A stretch of 64,000 nt of DNA from an uncultured Schaedlerella sp. (GTDB lineage Bacteria > Bacillota > Clostridia > Lachnospirales > Lachnospiraceae). The notes beneath the pieces are model-generated. The model saw only the letters and a list, made by a program, of their open reading frames with translations. It was not told the DNA's origin and made no database searches. A program made the translations under genes and the position numbers. This document shows positions 43,368-51,675 of the stretch, one piece after another. The stretch lies in contig CAKSAJ010000004.1 of NCBI GenBank assembly GCA_934435195.1, forward strand, positions 1-64,000. The letters run 5' to 3'. The stretch's first letter is position 1, and each line of letters starts with the position of its first letter.

Positions 43368-43396
43368 ATTATACATTTTTTTAGCAGGTTAGTCAA
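43368..43396 (-). promoter_or_regulatory. opp operon promoter
   Basis: Minus-strand TTGACT (43391-43396) and TATAAT (43368-43373) have a 17-base spacer and lie just after the U32 peptidase gene. Confidence 0.85.
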
Positions 43397-43407
43397 TAGG
43401 AACTGTA

Positions 43408-44631
43408 TTACTCTTTTCTTCTAATGATATCGTATTTATCGGCCTGTCCTGCAAGATCAATATATAAAACCTGTTTTGGATGTGGAGCACTCTCTTGCTC
43501 CTCTCCGTCTTCATTTACAATCTTTCCAACTGTCACCTCAATATTTCTTCCGTCCGGCTTCATAATCTCTATTGTCTCGCCTACAGAAAATTTATTACGC
43601 TGTTCAATACGATACAGACCATCTTTTTCTTCTCCGATAATACCAAGATATGTGTACTCTTTCACATAAGTATTACTATCATAAATCTGTGAGTTTTCAT
43701 CTGGTTTTCCAAAGAAGAAACCTGTAGTAAACTGGCGATATGTGCAATTTGATATCTGGTCCAGATACCACGGCATATTCTTGCGATAAAGCTCCGGGTC
43801 TTTCTGATAATCATCCAAAGCCTTTCTATAAGTACGTGCCACTGTTGCAACATACAAAGCTGTCTTCATTCTTCCTTCAATCTTCAGACTATCGATTCCT
43901 GCGTCAATAAGCTCCGGAATGTATTCAATCATGCAAAGATCTTTTGAATTGAAAATATATGTTCCACGCTCATTTTCATATACCGGCATATACTCTCCCG
44001 GTCTTGTTTCTTCGACAACCGCATATTTCCAGCGGCATGGGTGTGTACATGCACCTTGATTCGCATCTCTTCCAGTAAAATAGTTGCTAAGCAGGCATCT
44101 TCCTGAATAAGAAATACACATTGCTCCATGTACAAATGTTTCAATCTCCAAATCTTCCGGAATATTTGCGCGCAATTCTTTCAGTTCTTTCATTGATAAT
44201 TCTCTTGCTGACACAACACGGCTTGCCCCTTGTTTATACCAGAAATTATAAGTTGCATAGTTTGTATTATTGGCCTGTGTACTCACATGACGCTCAATCT
44301 CTGGACATACTTCCTTTGCAATTTCAAACACACCTGGATCTGCGATGATCAACGCGTCAGGTTTAATTTCTTTTAACTCTTCAAAATACTCTCTGACACC
44401 ATCTAAATCATCATTGTGCGCCAGAATATTTGCTGTAACATAAACTTTCACATCATGTGCATGTGCAAATTCAATTCCTTCTTTCATATCTTCCATTGAA
44501 AAATTCTTTGCTTTTGCACGTAAACCAAATGCTTCTCCACCGATATATACTGCATCTGCTCCAAATATTACTGCTGTTTTTAATACCTCCAGACTACTTG
44601 CCGGAATCAATAATTCAGGATGTCTTGACAT
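43408..44631 (-). CDS. U32 family peptidase-like protein (TrhP-type tRNA hydroxylation)
   Basis: The 407-residue protein shows the U32 pattern: PELLIPASSLEVLKTAVIFG, GADAVYIGGEAFGLRAKAKN, ETFVHGAMCISYSGRCLLSN, and the cysteine set CISYSGRC with ACTHPC, likely an iron-sulfur site. Members next to a TrmR-type methyltransferase act as TrhP, hydroxylating uridine 34 of certain tRNAs using prephenate-derived chemistry. Here it directly follows trmR (27 bases), as in the Bacillus yrrMNO cluster, so that role is favoured over proteolysis. AAAGGAA precedes the start. Confidence 0.88.
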   Translation of the reverse strand: MSRHPELLIPASSLEVLKTAVIFGADAVYIGGEAFGLRAKAKNFSMEDMKEGIEFAHAHDVKVYVTANILAHNDDLDGVREYFEELKEIKPDALIIADPGVFEIAKEVCPEIERHVSTQANNTNYATYNFWYKQGASRVVSARELSMKELKELRANIPEDLEIETFVHGAMCISYSGRCLLSNYFTGRDANQGACTHPCRWKYAVVEETRPGEYMPVYENERGTYIFNSKDLCMIEYIPELIDAGIDSLKIEGRMKTALYVATVARTYRKALDDYQKDPELYRKNMPWYLDQISNCTYRQFTTGFFFGKPDENSQIYDSNTYVKEYTYLGIIGEEKDGLYRIEQRNKFSVGETIEIMKPDGRNIEVTVGKIVNEDGEEQESAPHPKQVLYIDLAGQADKYDIIRRKE

Positions 44632-44658
44632 ATTCTTTTCCTTTCAATTCTGCTATTT

Positions 44659-45327
44659 TTATTCTCCAACTTTTGTATCTTTTTCATTTAATTTTACACT
44701 GACAGCGACCCCATCCCCTAACGGAATAATTGACGTCAGCAACTCTTCGTGATGCTTTAACTCATAGAGATATTCTCTCATTCTTGAATGGATTGTTCTG
44801 TCACGTCGCTCTACCGCAAACCTTGACTCTATAATATTTCCATCCTGCATCACATTATCTGAAACCAGCGTTCCTCCTGTTTTTAGCAAACGCATCACTT
44901 CCGGCATATAATGAATATACTGTCCTTTTGCCGCATCCATAAATATAAAATCATATGGTTCATCCAACGTCGGAAGCACCTCCATTGCGTCTCCCTCTAA
45001 CAGAGTGATCTGAGCTTCTTTTCCTGCTCTTTTAAAGTTATTCCTTGCAATTGGAATTCTTTTTTCATAATTTTCAATCGTTGTAATTTCACACCCGGCT
45101 GGTGCGTACTCACTCATCAATAACGCAGAGAAACCTACGGCAGTTCCGACTTCCAGAATGCGCATAGGTTTTTGAATCGTCAGAAGTACTTTCAGAAAGC
45201 TCTGCATCTCTTTTCGAATGATCGGTACATAAGTACTCAATGCTTCACTTTCAATTGCTTCTAATATTTCACTGTTCTCTGTCTCCATGGAATTGATGAA
45301 TGTAACGATACGTTCATCTACTATCAT
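44659..45327 (-). CDS. trmR: tRNA 5-hydroxyuridine methyltransferase (TrmR-like O-methyltransferase)
   Basis: The 222-residue class I SAM methyltransferase of family 3 has motif I LEVGTAVGFSALLMSEYAP, the acidic TIENYEKRI, and DFIFMDAAKGQY. TrmR converts 5-hydroxyuridine at the wobble position to 5-methoxyuridine. Its position between the ireB-ruvX-DUF1292 cluster and a U32 gene mirrors Bacillus yrrM. It starts three bases after the rnj stop, so it is coupled to it. Confidence 0.85.
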   Translation of the reverse strand: MIVDERIVTFINSMETENSEILEAIESEALSTYVPIIRKEMQSFLKVLLTIQKPMRILEVGTAVGFSALLMSEYAPAGCEITTIENYEKRIPIARNNFKRAGKEAQITLLEGDAMEVLPTLDEPYDFIFMDAAKGQYIHYMPEVMRLLKTGGTLVSDNVMQDGNIIESRFAVERRDRTIHSRMREYLYELKHHEELLTSIIPLGDGVAVSVKLNEKDTKVGE

Positions 45328-45330
45328 ATC

Positions 45331-47001
45331 TTACACATCCACATCCATAATAATTGGGATAATCATTGGTCTTCTCTTTGTTTTCTTCCAAATAAAGTCA
45401 TTCATTGTATCCCTGATCGTTAATTTAATCTTATTCCAGTCTGCATGACGATTGCTCAGACATTTATCCAGACTGTCGCTTACTGCTCTTCTTGCTTCTT
45501 CCATCAAACCTTCTGATTCTCGTACATAGACAAATCCACGAGAAACAATATCCGGTCCTGCCAGCAGGCGGTTGCTTCCCTTCTCTAAAGTTAAAACAAC
45601 AATAATGATTCCATCCTCAGCCAGATGCTGTCTGTCTCGAAGCACAATATTACCAACGTCTCCAACACCAAGACCATCTACCAGAATTGCTCCTGTGTGA
45701 ACCTTATCTACCACTTTTGCGCTTTCATCACAAAGTTCCAGGACATCTCCCGATTGAATAATAAATACATTCTCCTTCGGAATTCCAAGAGACATTGCGA
45801 CTTCAGAATTTGCTTTCAAGTGACGATACTCTCCGTGAACCGGAATCGCATATTTCGGTTTTACAAGAGAATAGATCAATTTCAATTCTTCCTGACAAGC
45901 ATGCCCAGATACATGAGCATCCTGGAATATTACGTTTGCTCCCTTTGAAGATAATTCGTTGATCACACGCGAAACTGATTTTTCATTTCCCGGGATTGGA
46001 TTCGAACTAAATATAATTGTATCATTCGGCTGAATTGTAACCTTACGATGCACATCTGCTGCCATACGAGATAAAGCAGCCATCGATTCTCCCTGACTTC
46101 CTGTTGTAATCAGCACCATCTTCTCCGGTGGATAATTCTTCATCTCATCAATCTCGATCAATGTATGTTCCGGTACATTCAGATACCCAAGTTCTGAAGC
46201 GGTCGAAATAATATTCACCATACTTCGACCTTCTACAACTACTTTTCTTCCATATTTATATGCAGAGTTGATAATCTGCTGCACACGATCCACATTTGAT
46301 GCAAATGTTGCAATAATAATTCGTGTATTCTGATGCTCTGCAAAAATGTGATCAAATGTAATACCTACTGTTTTTTCAGATTGAGTAAATCCTTTGCGCT
46401 CTGCATTGGTACTATCTGACATTAATGCAAGTACACCTTTTTTACCGATTTCTCCAAATCTCTGTAAATCAATCGCATCTCCAAATACCGGTGTATAATC
46501 TACTTTAAAGTCTCCTGTGTGTACCACAATTCCTGCCGGTGAATAAATGGCCAAAGCAGATGCATCCTGAATACTATGGTTTGTTTTGATAAATTCAATT
46601 CTGAATTTTCCTAAATTGATAGACTGTCCGTGACGTACAACTTTTCTTCTTGTAGAACGAAGCAAATTGTGTTCTTTCAATTTATTTTCAATAATTCCCA
46701 TTGTTAATTTGGTTGTATAAATCGGAATATTGATTTCTTTGAGTACATAAGGCAAGGCACCTATATGGTCTTCATGACCATGAGTGATCACAAACCCTTT
46801 CACCTTGCTAATGTTATCTTTCAAATATGTGATATCCGGAATGACCAGATCGATACCAAGCATATCATCTTCCGGGAATGCAAGACCGCAATCTACAACG
46901 ATAATACTATCTTCATATTCAAAAGCTGTTATATTCATTCCTATCTGTTCCAGACCACCTAAAGGAATGATACGCAATTTTCCTGTATTTTGCTTTTTCA
47001 A
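45331..47001 (-). CDS. rnj: Ribonuclease J
   Basis: RNase J is an endo- and 5'-3' exoribonuclease in mRNA decay and rRNA maturation. The product has the metallo-beta-lactamase motif ITHGHEDHIGALP, the beta-CASP region with GSQGESMAALSRMA and VHGEYRHL, and a C-terminal domain ending in RRPMIIPIIMDVDV. A TTG start at 47001 is chosen because GGAGG stands ten bases ahead and homologues begin with KKxNTxKLRIIPLGG; this gives 556 residues. An ATG 27 codons further upstream lacks a site and overlaps the fur gene. Confidence 0.93.
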   Translation of the reverse strand: MKKQNTGKLRIIPLGGLEQIGMNITAFEYEDSIIVVDCGLAFPEDDMLGIDLVIPDITYLKDNISKVKGFVITHGHEDHIGALPYVLKEINIPIYTTKLTMGIIENKLKEHNLLRSTRRKVVRHGQSINLGKFRIEFIKTNHSIQDASALAIYSPAGIVVHTGDFKVDYTPVFGDAIDLQRFGEIGKKGVLALMSDSTNAERKGFTQSEKTVGITFDHIFAEHQNTRIIIATFASNVDRVQQIINSAYKYGRKVVVEGRSMVNIISTASELGYLNVPEHTLIEIDEMKNYPPEKMVLITTGSQGESMAALSRMAADVHRKVTIQPNDTIIFSSNPIPGNEKSVSRVINELSSKGANVIFQDAHVSGHACQEELKLIYSLVKPKYAIPVHGEYRHLKANSEVAMSLGIPKENVFIIQSGDVLELCDESAKVVDKVHTGAILVDGLGVGDVGNIVLRDRQHLAEDGIIIVVLTLEKGSNRLLAGPDIVSRGFVYVRESEGLMEEARRAVSDSLDKCLSNRHADWNKIKLTIRDTMNDFIWKKTKRRPMIIPIIMDVDV

Positions 47002-47047
47002 AAATTTCACACCTCCATCTATTTTTTGTACTGACAAAAACCGGAGT

Positions 47048-47506
47048 TTATTCTTGTTCCATGCACTGTTTACACACACCATAAAATTTCAACTCATGAT
47101 CTATAATATGAAATCCTGTTTTTTCCTGAATGTGTGTTTCCAATCCATCTAACAAATCACCATCAAACGGAAATACTTTCCCACATTTCCTACATATCAA
47201 ATGATGATGACTGTGTTTCATCTCACCTTCGAACAGATGCCCGATCTCATAACGCACACAACCATCATCCAGATTAATGCGGTCTATCAACTGCATCTCA
47301 TATAAAAGTTGTAATGTACGATATACAGTAGCCAGTCCAATCTCAGGATACTGCTGTTGTATCTGTGCATACACCTCTTCTGCTGCCATGTGATTACCGC
47401 TGCTTTTTGCAAGCGTGGACAATACAAGCAGACGTTGCTGTGTAATCTTCAAGCCTCGTTCTTTTAACTTCGTCCGAAGCAGCTTCTCCACCTTTTTCTG
47501 TTCCAT
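47048..47506 (-). CDS. Fur/PerR-family metal-dependent repressor
   Basis: The 152-residue protein has the Fur winged helix (GLKITQQRLLVLSTLAKSSG, GLATVYRTLQLL), the metal segment HSHHHLICRKCGK and a second zinc pair CKQC, so the structural Cys4 site is complete. Whether it senses iron, zinc or peroxide cannot be told from sequence alone. It lies inside the ireB-to-U32 operon, 46 bases before rnj and 55 after DUF1292, in the slot where Bacillus carries mltG-like yrrL. Confidence 0.9.
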   Translation of the reverse strand: MEQKKVEKLLRTKLKERGLKITQQRLLVLSTLAKSSGNHMAAEEVYAQIQQQYPEIGLATVYRTLQLLYEMQLIDRINLDDGCVRYEIGHLFEGEMKHSHHHLICRKCGKVFPFDGDLLDGLETHIQEKTGFHIIDHELKFYGVCKQCMEQE

Positions 47507-47561
47507 CGTCTACTCCAATTCCTGTGTAGTAAATCTATCGCAACTATCCTTTGTCGGATAT

Positions 47562-47822
47562 TTACAATGTAATGTCAACATCTTCCAACAGTTCTTCAAA
47601 CACCTTCGAAACTGCTGTCAATTCATTGTCATCTTCTACGATATCATACAGATTGTCCTGTTCGTTTCCTGACTCTGTCTCTTTCAAAATCAGACATTCT
47701 GCATCATCGCTTTCATTATCAGCTACGAGTAAGTATGTAGCACCATTTAACTTTGTTTGCTCCAAAACGAAAAAATCAACTGTTTCGTTTGTATCTTCAA
47801 ATGTAAATGTAATCTTCTCCAT
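47562..47822 (-). CDS. DUF1292 family protein (YrzB)
   Basis: This acidic 86-residue protein has the DUF1292 pattern EKITFTFEDTNETVDFFVLEQ, then NGATYLLVADN and ELTAVSKVFEELL. Its function is unknown, but it is almost always encoded between ruvX and the following gene in Firmicutes, as here. GGGGAG precedes the start, and ruvX ends 11 bases upstream. Confidence 0.9.
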   Translation of the reverse strand: MEKITFTFEDTNETVDFFVLEQTKLNGATYLLVADNESDDAECLILKETESGNEQDNLYDIVEDDNELTAVSKVFEELLEDVDITL

Positions 47823-47833
47823 AGGGCTCCCCT

Positions 47834-48262
47834 TTATTTTGAAATCTGCAGCGAATCCAGATATCCCTGTAATATAAACACTGCTGCAATCTTATCAATA
47901 TACTTTTTCCGATCCTCTCGTCTTACTTTACTTTCAATCAATGTACGCTCCGCAGCAACCGTCGTCAGGCGTTCATCCCACATGACCACTTCAAGTCCGG
48001 TTCTTCGTTCTAACATTGCTTTAAATTCCAGTGACTTCTCTGCTCTCTCTCCCACATCATTGTTCATATGCTTTGGAAAGCCGAGCACGATCTTCTCTAC
48101 TTCATATTCACGAATCAGTTCTTCGATGCGTGCACATGTGCGACGCAGCTTGTTTTCCTCTTTTCGTTCTATTGTCTCTATCCCCTGAGCCGTCAGACCA
48201 AGTGCGTCACTAATTGCGACCCCAACTGTCTTCGTGCCATAATCCAATCCCATAATTCTCAT
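47834..48262 (-). CDS. ruvX: Putative Holliday junction resolvase / pre-16S rRNA nuclease RuvX (YqgF)
   Basis: RuvX/YqgF is an RNase H-like nuclease implicated in maturation of the 16S rRNA 5' end and once proposed as a resolvase. The 142-residue product shows MRIMGLDYGTKTVGVAISD, EKIVLGFPKHMNNDVGERA and VVMWDERLTTVAAERTL, all family hallmarks with the catalytic aspartates. Its ribosome site is weak, and it starts seven bases after ireB, suggesting translational coupling. Confidence 0.94.
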   Translation of the reverse strand: MRIMGLDYGTKTVGVAISDALGLTAQGIETIERKEENKLRRTCARIEELIREYEVEKIVLGFPKHMNNDVGERAEKSLEFKAMLERRTGLEVVMWDERLTTVAAERTLIESKVRREDRKKYIDKIAAVFILQGYLDSLQISK

Positions 48263-48269
48263 AATTTAA

Positions 48270-48533
48270 TTATTCCCATGAATTATTCTGAATATACGAC
48301 TTCAATAACTCTTCTACCAGTTCATCTCTCTCCACTTTCATCACAAGACTTCTTGCTCCATTGTAACTTGTAATATAAGTTGGATCTCCGGACATAATAT
48401 ATCCAACAATCTGGTTTACCGGATTATATCCTTTTTCTTTCAACGCTTTAAAAACGATCTCTAAGATATCTTTTGCAGAAATCTGCGGACCTGGTTCAAC
48501 CTGAAAGAATTGTGTATTACTCAAATCACTCAT
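48270..48533 (-). CDS. ireB: IreB family regulatory phosphoprotein (UPF0297/YrzL)
   Basis: The 87-residue protein has the IreB pattern QFFQVEPGPQISAKDILEIV, GYNPVNQIVGYIMSGDPTYI and TSYNGARSLVMKVERDEL. In Enterococcus, IreB is a substrate of the IreK Ser/Thr kinase and tunes intrinsic cephalosporin resistance. The threonine pair phosphorylated there lies in the N-terminal region, which here reads LSNTQFF. GGTGG places the start at 48533. It heads the operon with ruvX and DUF1292. Confidence 0.92.
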   Translation of the reverse strand: MSDLSNTQFFQVEPGPQISAKDILEIVFKALKEKGYNPVNQIVGYIMSGDPTYITSYNGARSLVMKVERDELVEELLKSYIQNNSWE

Positions 48534-48691
48534 GTTTTTTTCCACCTTTCTCTTTTTATGTCTAACATTGTATTGTTTTCATTACCGGTCACTATTTTTT
48601 ATAACCCATAACAAATTTACATCTCGCATCTGTCCCAGACAGCCACAAAACATCCTCCGGCAAAACAAAATTGCCAGATTCCCTACTTATC

Positions 48692-48720
48692 ATTCTAATA
48701 TAATCCTGTTTAAAATTCAA
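48692..48720 (-). promoter_or_regulatory. Promoter of the ireB-ruvX operon
   Basis: Minus-strand TTGAAT (48715-48720) and TAGAAT (48692-48697) are 17 bases apart; the -35 box overlaps the last codons of mtaB. Confidence 0.65.
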
Positions 48721-50024
48721 TGGATAATTTGAGAATGGTCATCTATTCGCATCTTAACAATCTGATTCTGTAAATTTTCATCTGATTCCAACGCAACTTT
48801 TATATATTCTTTTGTGTGCCCGACCTGTACTTCTTTTCCGTCGATCTGTGCCGGTTCTTCCACGAGGATTTCTACATCTTTTCCAACCATTTCTTTCTCG
48901 TATGCTTCCTGTTTTTTTGCTCCCAGCTCAATCAATTGTGCACTTCTTTCTGCTTTTATCTGTTCCGGCACCTGATTTTCCATCACAGCCGCTCTTGTTC
49001 CTTCTCGTTTTGAATATTTAAAAATATGTGTTTCATAAAAGTTTACCTTGTCGACAAATGCTTTTGATTCTTCAAACTCTTCTTCTGTCTCTCCCGGAAA
49101 TCCTACGATTACATCCGTTGTCAACGCAGGATGGTCAAAATATTTCCTCAAAAGCTCACACTTTTCAAAATATTCATCCGTTGTATAACGGCGATTCATA
49201 CGCTTTAAAGTTGCATCGCACCCGCTCTGTAAAGATAAATGAAAATGTGGACACATCTTAGGAAGTCCTGCAATTGTTTTAGCAAATTCTTCTGTGACAA
49301 TCCTTGGCTCCAGAGAACCCAGACGAATACGTTCAATACCTGGAATTTCATGAACTGCCAGTATCAATGTCAGTAAATCTGTTTTCTTTCCCGCTTCCTG
49401 TTCTTCAAAATCAACTCCATAAGAACTCAGATGAATGCCTGTAAGAACAACTTCCTTGTAACCATTTTCAGATAATGTTGTCACTTCCTGTACTACATCT
49501 TCCAGAGAACGACTGCGCACACGGCCTCTTGCAAACGGAATAATACAATATGAACAAAACTGATTACATCCATCCTGTACTTTGATATAAGCTCTTGTAT
49601 GTTCTCCGGTGCGGGACAGATTTAAGTTTTCATATTCATTTGTATGATTAATATCAATTACTTCCTCTGTTTTACATTTTGATTCATATTCATTTAAAAT
49701 CTGGATCAAATCTTGTTTTTTATTATTTCCGATCACAATGTCAATACAGGAATCTAATTCATGATGTTCATTTTCCTGTGCCTGCACATAACATCCGGCC
49801 GCAACTACAATTGCGTCCGGATTCATTTTTCTTGCACGATGCAACATCTGTCTGGATTTTCTGTCTGCAATATTCGTCACTGTACATGTATTAATAATAT
49901 AAATATCTGCGCCTTCTTTAAATGGAACAATTTCATACCCCTCTTTTTCCAGCATTTCCTGCATGGCTTCTGTCTCATACGCATTCACCTTGCATCCCAA
50001 ATTATGCAACGCTACTTTTTTCAT
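48717..50024 (-). CDS. mtaB: tRNA t6A37 methylthiotransferase MtaB
   Basis: MtaB converts t6A to ms2t6A at position 37 of tRNAs reading ANN codons, using two iron-sulfur clusters. The 435-residue product has the UPF0004 cysteines C11, C47 and C78, the radical-SAM motif CNQFCSYC (C153, C157, C160), and a C-terminal TRAM domain. AGAAGGAG precedes the start. It is adjacent to trmR/U32 and thiI, so this segment gathers several tRNA-modification genes. Confidence 0.94.
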   Translation of the reverse strand: MKKVALHNLGCKVNAYETEAMQEMLEKEGYEIVPFKEGADIYIINTCTVTNIADRKSRQMLHRARKMNPDAIVVAAGCYVQAQENEHHELDSCIDIVIGNNKKQDLIQILNEYESKCKTEEVIDINHTNEYENLNLSRTGEHTRAYIKVQDGCNQFCSYCIIPFARGRVRSRSLEDVVQEVTTLSENGYKEVVLTGIHLSSYGVDFEEQEAGKKTDLLTLILAVHEIPGIERIRLGSLEPRIVTEEFAKTIAGLPKMCPHFHLSLQSGCDATLKRMNRRYTTDEYFEKCELLRKYFDHPALTTDVIVGFPGETEEEFEESKAFVDKVNFYETHIFKYSKREGTRAAVMENQVPEQIKAERSAQLIELGAKKQEAYEKEMVGKDVEILVEEPAQIDGKEVQVGHTKEYIKVALESDENLQNQIVKMRIDDHSQIIH

Positions 50025-50064
50025 TAATTTTTCTCCTTCTATCGTTCTTTTTTCTATCAGTTTC

Positions 50065-50093
50065 TTGACTTTTATATTCCTATCTCGTAGAAT
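50065..50093 (+). promoter_or_regulatory. Promoter of the HPr-like gene
   Basis: TTGACT (50065-50070) and TAGAAT (50088-50093) have a 17-base spacer on the plus strand. Confidence 0.75.
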
Positions 50094-50146
50094 AAGCTAA
50101 GAGGGAAAACCTCGTACTTTTTCGTATATCAAGGAGGGATTATAAC

Positions 50147-50380
50147 ATGAAAACTGTACAGATTTCTTTAAACTCAATTGACAAAGTAAAGTCTTTCGTA
50201 AATGAAATCACAAAATACGATAACGACTTTGATCTTGTATCTGGAAGATATGTAATTGATGCTAAATCTATTATGGGTATCTTCAGCCTGGATCTTTCAA
50301 AACCAATCGACCTGAACATTCATGCTGATGGCGAATTGGATGATATCCTTGCAGCTCTTGAGCCATACATCATCAAATAA
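50147..50380 (+). CDS. HPr-like protein lacking the catalytic histidine (Crh-like)
   Basis: The 77-residue protein has the HPr fold: the central KSIMGIFSLDL segment matches the KSIMGVMSL region containing the regulatory serine (Ser41 here, Ser46 in HPr). The GLHARP motif with the phosphotransfer histidine is absent and replaced by SIDKVKSFV. This is the pattern of Crh, which acts as a CcpA co-regulator but not in sugar transport. Whether it is phosphorylated here is untested. It is monocistronic, with AAGGAGGG, a promoter and a terminator of its own. Confidence 0.8.
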   Translation: MKTVQISLNSIDKVKSFVNEITKYDNDFDLVSGRYVIDAKSIMGIFSLDLSKPIDLNIHADGELDDILAALEPYIIK

Positions 50381-50407
50381 TTAATCGACTTACATTTGTC
50401 AAGTAGT

Positions 50408-50439
50408 AAGGCTGTCTTTTACGACAGCCTTTTTGTTTT
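50408..50439 (+). terminator. Terminator of the HPr-like gene
   Basis: AAGGCTGTC and GACAGCCTT enclose a six-base loop and run into TTTTTGTTTT. Confidence 0.92.
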
Positions 50440-50447
50440 GATTATTT

Positions 50448-50478
50448 GTTACAGTTCACAGTACCTGTGAACTGTAAC
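50448..50478. mobile_element. 31-bp palindromic element with perfect 8-bp target duplication
   Basis: Arms GTTACAGTTCACAG and CTGTGAACTGTAAC are exact reverse complements around a TAC centre. GATTATTT occurs on both sides (50440-50447 and 50479-50486). It is the cleanest copy of the unit seen at 17089 and 20363. The right duplication contains the thiI stop codon, so the element lies exactly at the gene's end, between the two convergent genes. Confidence 0.85.
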
Positions 50479-50480
50479 GA

Positions 50481-51662
50481 TTATTTTACTTTAATCACTT
50501 CTACTGTATCAATTGCTTTCTGTACTAATTCATCAATACCTTCTGCCAGATTCAATTCTGATTTTTCAATCTTCTCCAAAATTGGTTTTGTAACCGGATG
50601 TTTTGCCACGAAAATTGTACAGCAATCTTCAAACGGCAGTATTGAAGTCTCATATGTGTTGATCTTTTCTGAAATCTCTACAATATCACGTTTGTCAAAA
50701 CCAATCAGTGGACGATAAACCGGCAATGTGCAGACAGCATTTGTCACATTCAGACTCTGCATCGTCTGACTTGCAACCTGTCCAATACTCTCTCCTGTGA
50801 TCATGCCAAGACAACCGTCCTGTTTTGCAAAATGTTCTGCAATCTTCATCATGTAACGGCGCATAATGATCGTGAGTTCTTCGTGTGGACACTTCTCATA
50901 AATATACAACTGAATATCTGTGAAGTTTACAACATTCAATTTGATCGGTCCTGAATATTTTGATACCAGACGTGCAAGATCTACAACCTTTTCTTTTGCA
51001 CGTTCACTTGTATACGGTGGTGCGTGGAAATATGTTGCTTCCAAAGAAACTCCTCGTTTTGCGATCATATATCCCGCAACCGGGCTGTCGATTCCGCCTG
51101 ACAGAAGTAACATTGCACTTCCGTTTGTTCCAACCGGCATTCCACCCGGTCCCGGAATGATCTCTGAATAAAGGTAAATCTCTTCGCGGACTTCTACATT
51201 CAGCATAATATCCGGATGATGTACATCTACCTTCATCTCAGGAAACGCATCCAAAATCACTTCACCCAACTGACAGTTAATCTGCATAGACTGAAGTGGA
51301 TAACTCTTTTTACTTCTTCTCGCTTCTACCTTAAATGTCTTATTCTTATCCGGATACATCTCATCCATATAAGCAACAACTTCTTTTTTCAGTTCTTCAA
51401 AGCCTTTATCCTCCAGACGGACAACCGGACAAATTCCGACAATTCCAAATACTCTTGAAAGACTTTCTACAGTCTCTTCATAATCATACTCTCCATCACA
51501 GTCCACATATACTCTTCCATAAGATTTGTGAACATAAAACTCTCCATCTACATCTTTCAATGCAAAGCGAATCTGACGAACCAATGCGTCCTCAAATATA
51601 TAACGGTTTTTTCCTTTAATTCCAATCTCACCGTATTTAATCAAAAATGAATGAAATTTCAT
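50481..51662 (-). CDS. thiI: tRNA 4-thiouridine synthase ThiI
   Basis: ThiI adenylates and thiolates uridine 8 of tRNA and can supply sulfur for thiamine. The 393-residue product has the ferredoxin-like start and THUMP domain (FEDALVRQIRFALKDVDG through IYLYSEIIPGPGGMPVG) and the PP-loop ATPase with LLLSGGIDSPVAGYMIAKRG. As usual in Firmicutes it lacks the C-terminal rhodanese domain. It starts 13 bases after the cysteine desulfurase gene, its expected sulfur donor. Confidence 0.95.
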   Translation of the reverse strand: MKFHSFLIKYGEIGIKGKNRYIFEDALVRQIRFALKDVDGEFYVHKSYGRVYVDCDGEYDYEETVESLSRVFGIVGICPVVRLEDKGFEELKKEVVAYMDEMYPDKNKTFKVEARRSKKSYPLQSMQINCQLGEVILDAFPEMKVDVHHPDIMLNVEVREEIYLYSEIIPGPGGMPVGTNGSAMLLLSGGIDSPVAGYMIAKRGVSLEATYFHAPPYTSERAKEKVVDLARLVSKYSGPIKLNVVNFTDIQLYIYEKCPHEELTIIMRRYMMKIAEHFAKQDGCLGMITGESIGQVASQTMQSLNVTNAVCTLPVYRPLIGFDKRDIVEISEKINTYETSILPFEDCCTIFVAKHPVTKPILEKIEKSELNLAEGIDELVQKAIDTVEVIKVK

Positions 51663-51675
51663 ATCTTTCTCCTTT

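Noticed and set aside
45331..47082. Longer RNase J beginning at the ATG at 47082
   Set aside because: The extra residues do not resemble RNase J, have no ribosome site and overlap the 3' end of the fur gene; the TTG at 47001 fits the family start.
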